Below the pieces are notes generated by a model. That model saw only the letters and a list, made by a program, of their open reading frames with translations, made no database searches and was not told where the DNA came from. From positions 62,001 to 126,000 of the forward strand of contig NZ_SIJH01000009.1 in NCBI RefSeq assembly GCF_004762095.1: a stretch of 64,000 nucleotides of DNA, in the 5' to 3' direction. This stretch comes from Tabrizicola caldifontis (lineage in GTDB: Bacteria > Pseudomonadota > Alphaproteobacteria > Rhodobacterales > Rhodobacteraceae). The first letter of the stretch is position 1, and every line of letters starts with the position of its first letter. The translations under genes were made by a program, and so were the position numbers. Positions 63,292 to 64,000 of the stretch are shown piece after piece.

Positions 63292-64000
63292 TTAACCCCC
63301 TTGGCCCAGCCGCGCAGCGGCGATGTAGCCTTGCGGCGCATAGAGGTTGCCGGTCGTTTCGTCGAGCCAACCGGTGACGGGCCCGGCAAGCACGGTCAGC
63401 GCGGCCAGGCCCACCAGCAGCGTGATCGTGGCGGTGTAGGCCAGGCCTTCGGCGCGCGGCTCTTCCGGCTGTGCCTCAAGCGCGCTCGCCTTCCAGAAGA
63501 GGGTGGAGCCTGCGCGGGCATAGCCCAGGATCATCAGGAACGAGGAGACCAGCACCACTGTCCAGACCAGCGCCTCTTGTCCGCGGAAGGCGTCCAGGAT
63601 CAGCAGCTTGCCGAGAAAGCCCGAAAGCGGCGGCATCCCGGCCATGGCAATCGCGGCGGCCATGAAAAGCGCCGAAATCAGGCCGGATTGCGCGATGGGG
63701 GGCGCGGTCTCGTTCAGCCGGGCATGAGTGCGTCGGCGGGTCACGAGGTCGGCTACCAGGAACATCGCTGCGGTCGCAAGCGTGGAATGCAGGATGTAGT
63801 AAAGCGCCGCGCTGGTCGTGGCCGGGGTGAAGGCACCGATGGCGGTGAAGGCTGTGCCCATCGAGGCGATGCCGCCGAAGGCCACGAGGCGCGGCAGCGT
63901 GGTTGCACCGAGAACCCCCACGGCGCCGACCACAAGGGTGACAAGGCCCGCCGGCAGGATCAGAGCGTGCAGCAGCATCCCGGTCGCGGGCAGGTCAGGC
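63292..64000 (-). CDS. mnhD: Na+/H+ antiporter subunit D (MrpD/MnhD/PhaD), C-terminal part
   Basis: About 235 residues of a proton-conducting Proton_antipo_M subunit are present. The frame stays open to the last base, so the N-terminal half (families are about 500 residues) lies outside the window. Visible features are HSTLATAAMFLVADLVTRRR and MAGMPPLSGFLGKLLILDAF, a conserved block. The ATG at 63978 is internal. Subunits A to C should follow beyond the edge. Confidence 0.9.
   Translation of the reverse strand, partial: PDLPATGMLLHALILPAGLVTLVVGAVGVLGATTLPRLVAFGGIASMGTAFTAIGAFTPATTSAALYYILHSTLATAAMFLVADLVTRRRTHARLNETAPPIAQSGLISALFMAAAIAMAGMPPLSGFLGKLLILDAFRGQEALVWTVVLVSSFLMILGYARAGSTLFWKASALEAQPEEPRAEGLAYTATITLLVGLAALTVLAGPVTGWLDETTGNLYAPQGYIAAARLGQGG

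Overview
The window is dense, high-GC bacterial chromosome with short intergenic gaps, many ATGA/GTGA start-stop overlaps and families typical of Rhodobacteraceae (Alphaproteobacteria): a DUF5928-type branching glycosyltransferase, the DUF1285/MoxR/DUF58/DUF4159 block, zf-CHCC protein, ALDH16 next to deoC, and glcDEF. No rRNA, tRNA, CRISPR array, prophage or insertion sequence was seen. It reads as core chromosome, not an island. Family assignments come from recognising protein sequences by eye; no database search was run.

Layout. 0-3.8 kb: dabB-dabA, an energy-coupled inorganic-carbon uptake pair, convergent with carB (3.9-7.3 kb). 7.3-10.8 kb: a sulfotransferase divergent from a branching glycosyltransferase, then HIT and DUF1203 genes. 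11-17 kb: polA, a GNAT acetyltransferase, a zf-CHCC protein, hydroxypyruvate isomerase and DUF1285. 16.7-23.4 kb: a tightly coupled operon MoxR ATPase - DUF58 - DUF4159/BatA-like - GATase-like membrane protein. 23.6-25.5 kb: a multiply frameshifted amine-oxidase pseudogene and a DUF599 gene. 25.7-29.6 kb: glcDEF glycolate oxidase. 29.6-31.9 kb: two coupled periplasmic trypsin-like proteases, then an hsp20 gene with its own RpoH-like promoter and terminator. 32-33.2 kb: a broken cystathionine gamma-synthase-like gene. 33.3-36.5 kb: ECF sigma factor plus VWA membrane protein, and a peptidoglycan-binding protein. 36.6-39.6 kb: an SDR pseudogene, yghU and gabD. 39.8-42.2 kb: an OmpA-family protein with a small coiled-coil membrane partner. 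42.3-46.7 kb: ubiA, rsmE, a membrane protein, gshA and plsY. 46.7-49.6 kb: a pyrB cluster whose dihydroorotase lacks catalytic metal ligands, with two small membrane-protein genes inside. 49.7-51.7 kb: uracil-DNA glycosylase, LysE-type exporter, moaB. 51.8-57.4 kb: RND efflux pair and a stand-alone DsbD-alpha-like protein. 57.5-62 kb: yqgE, ALDH16 and deoC. 62.1-64 kb: mrpG, F, E and the end of D, cut by the window edge.

How the genes fit together. Several modules concern the cell envelope (sulfotransferase/glycosyltransferase, VWA-ECF pair, proteases, OmpA pair, RND pump) and central one- and two-carbon or nucleotide metabolism (DAB, glycolate oxidase, Hyi, carB/pyrB, deoC-ALDH16). Three genes are visibly decayed. 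Two families of GC-rich stem-loop repeats sit between genes: four copies of a hairpin plus GAGTATTT-like tail, and two copies flanking deoC. No wholly new defence or mobile system is evident. The best candidates for undescribed biology are the MoxR-DUF58-DUF4159-GATase operon, the VWA protein as a possible transmembrane regulator of its ECF sigma factor, and the pyrB / small membrane proteins / inactive dihydroorotase arrangement.
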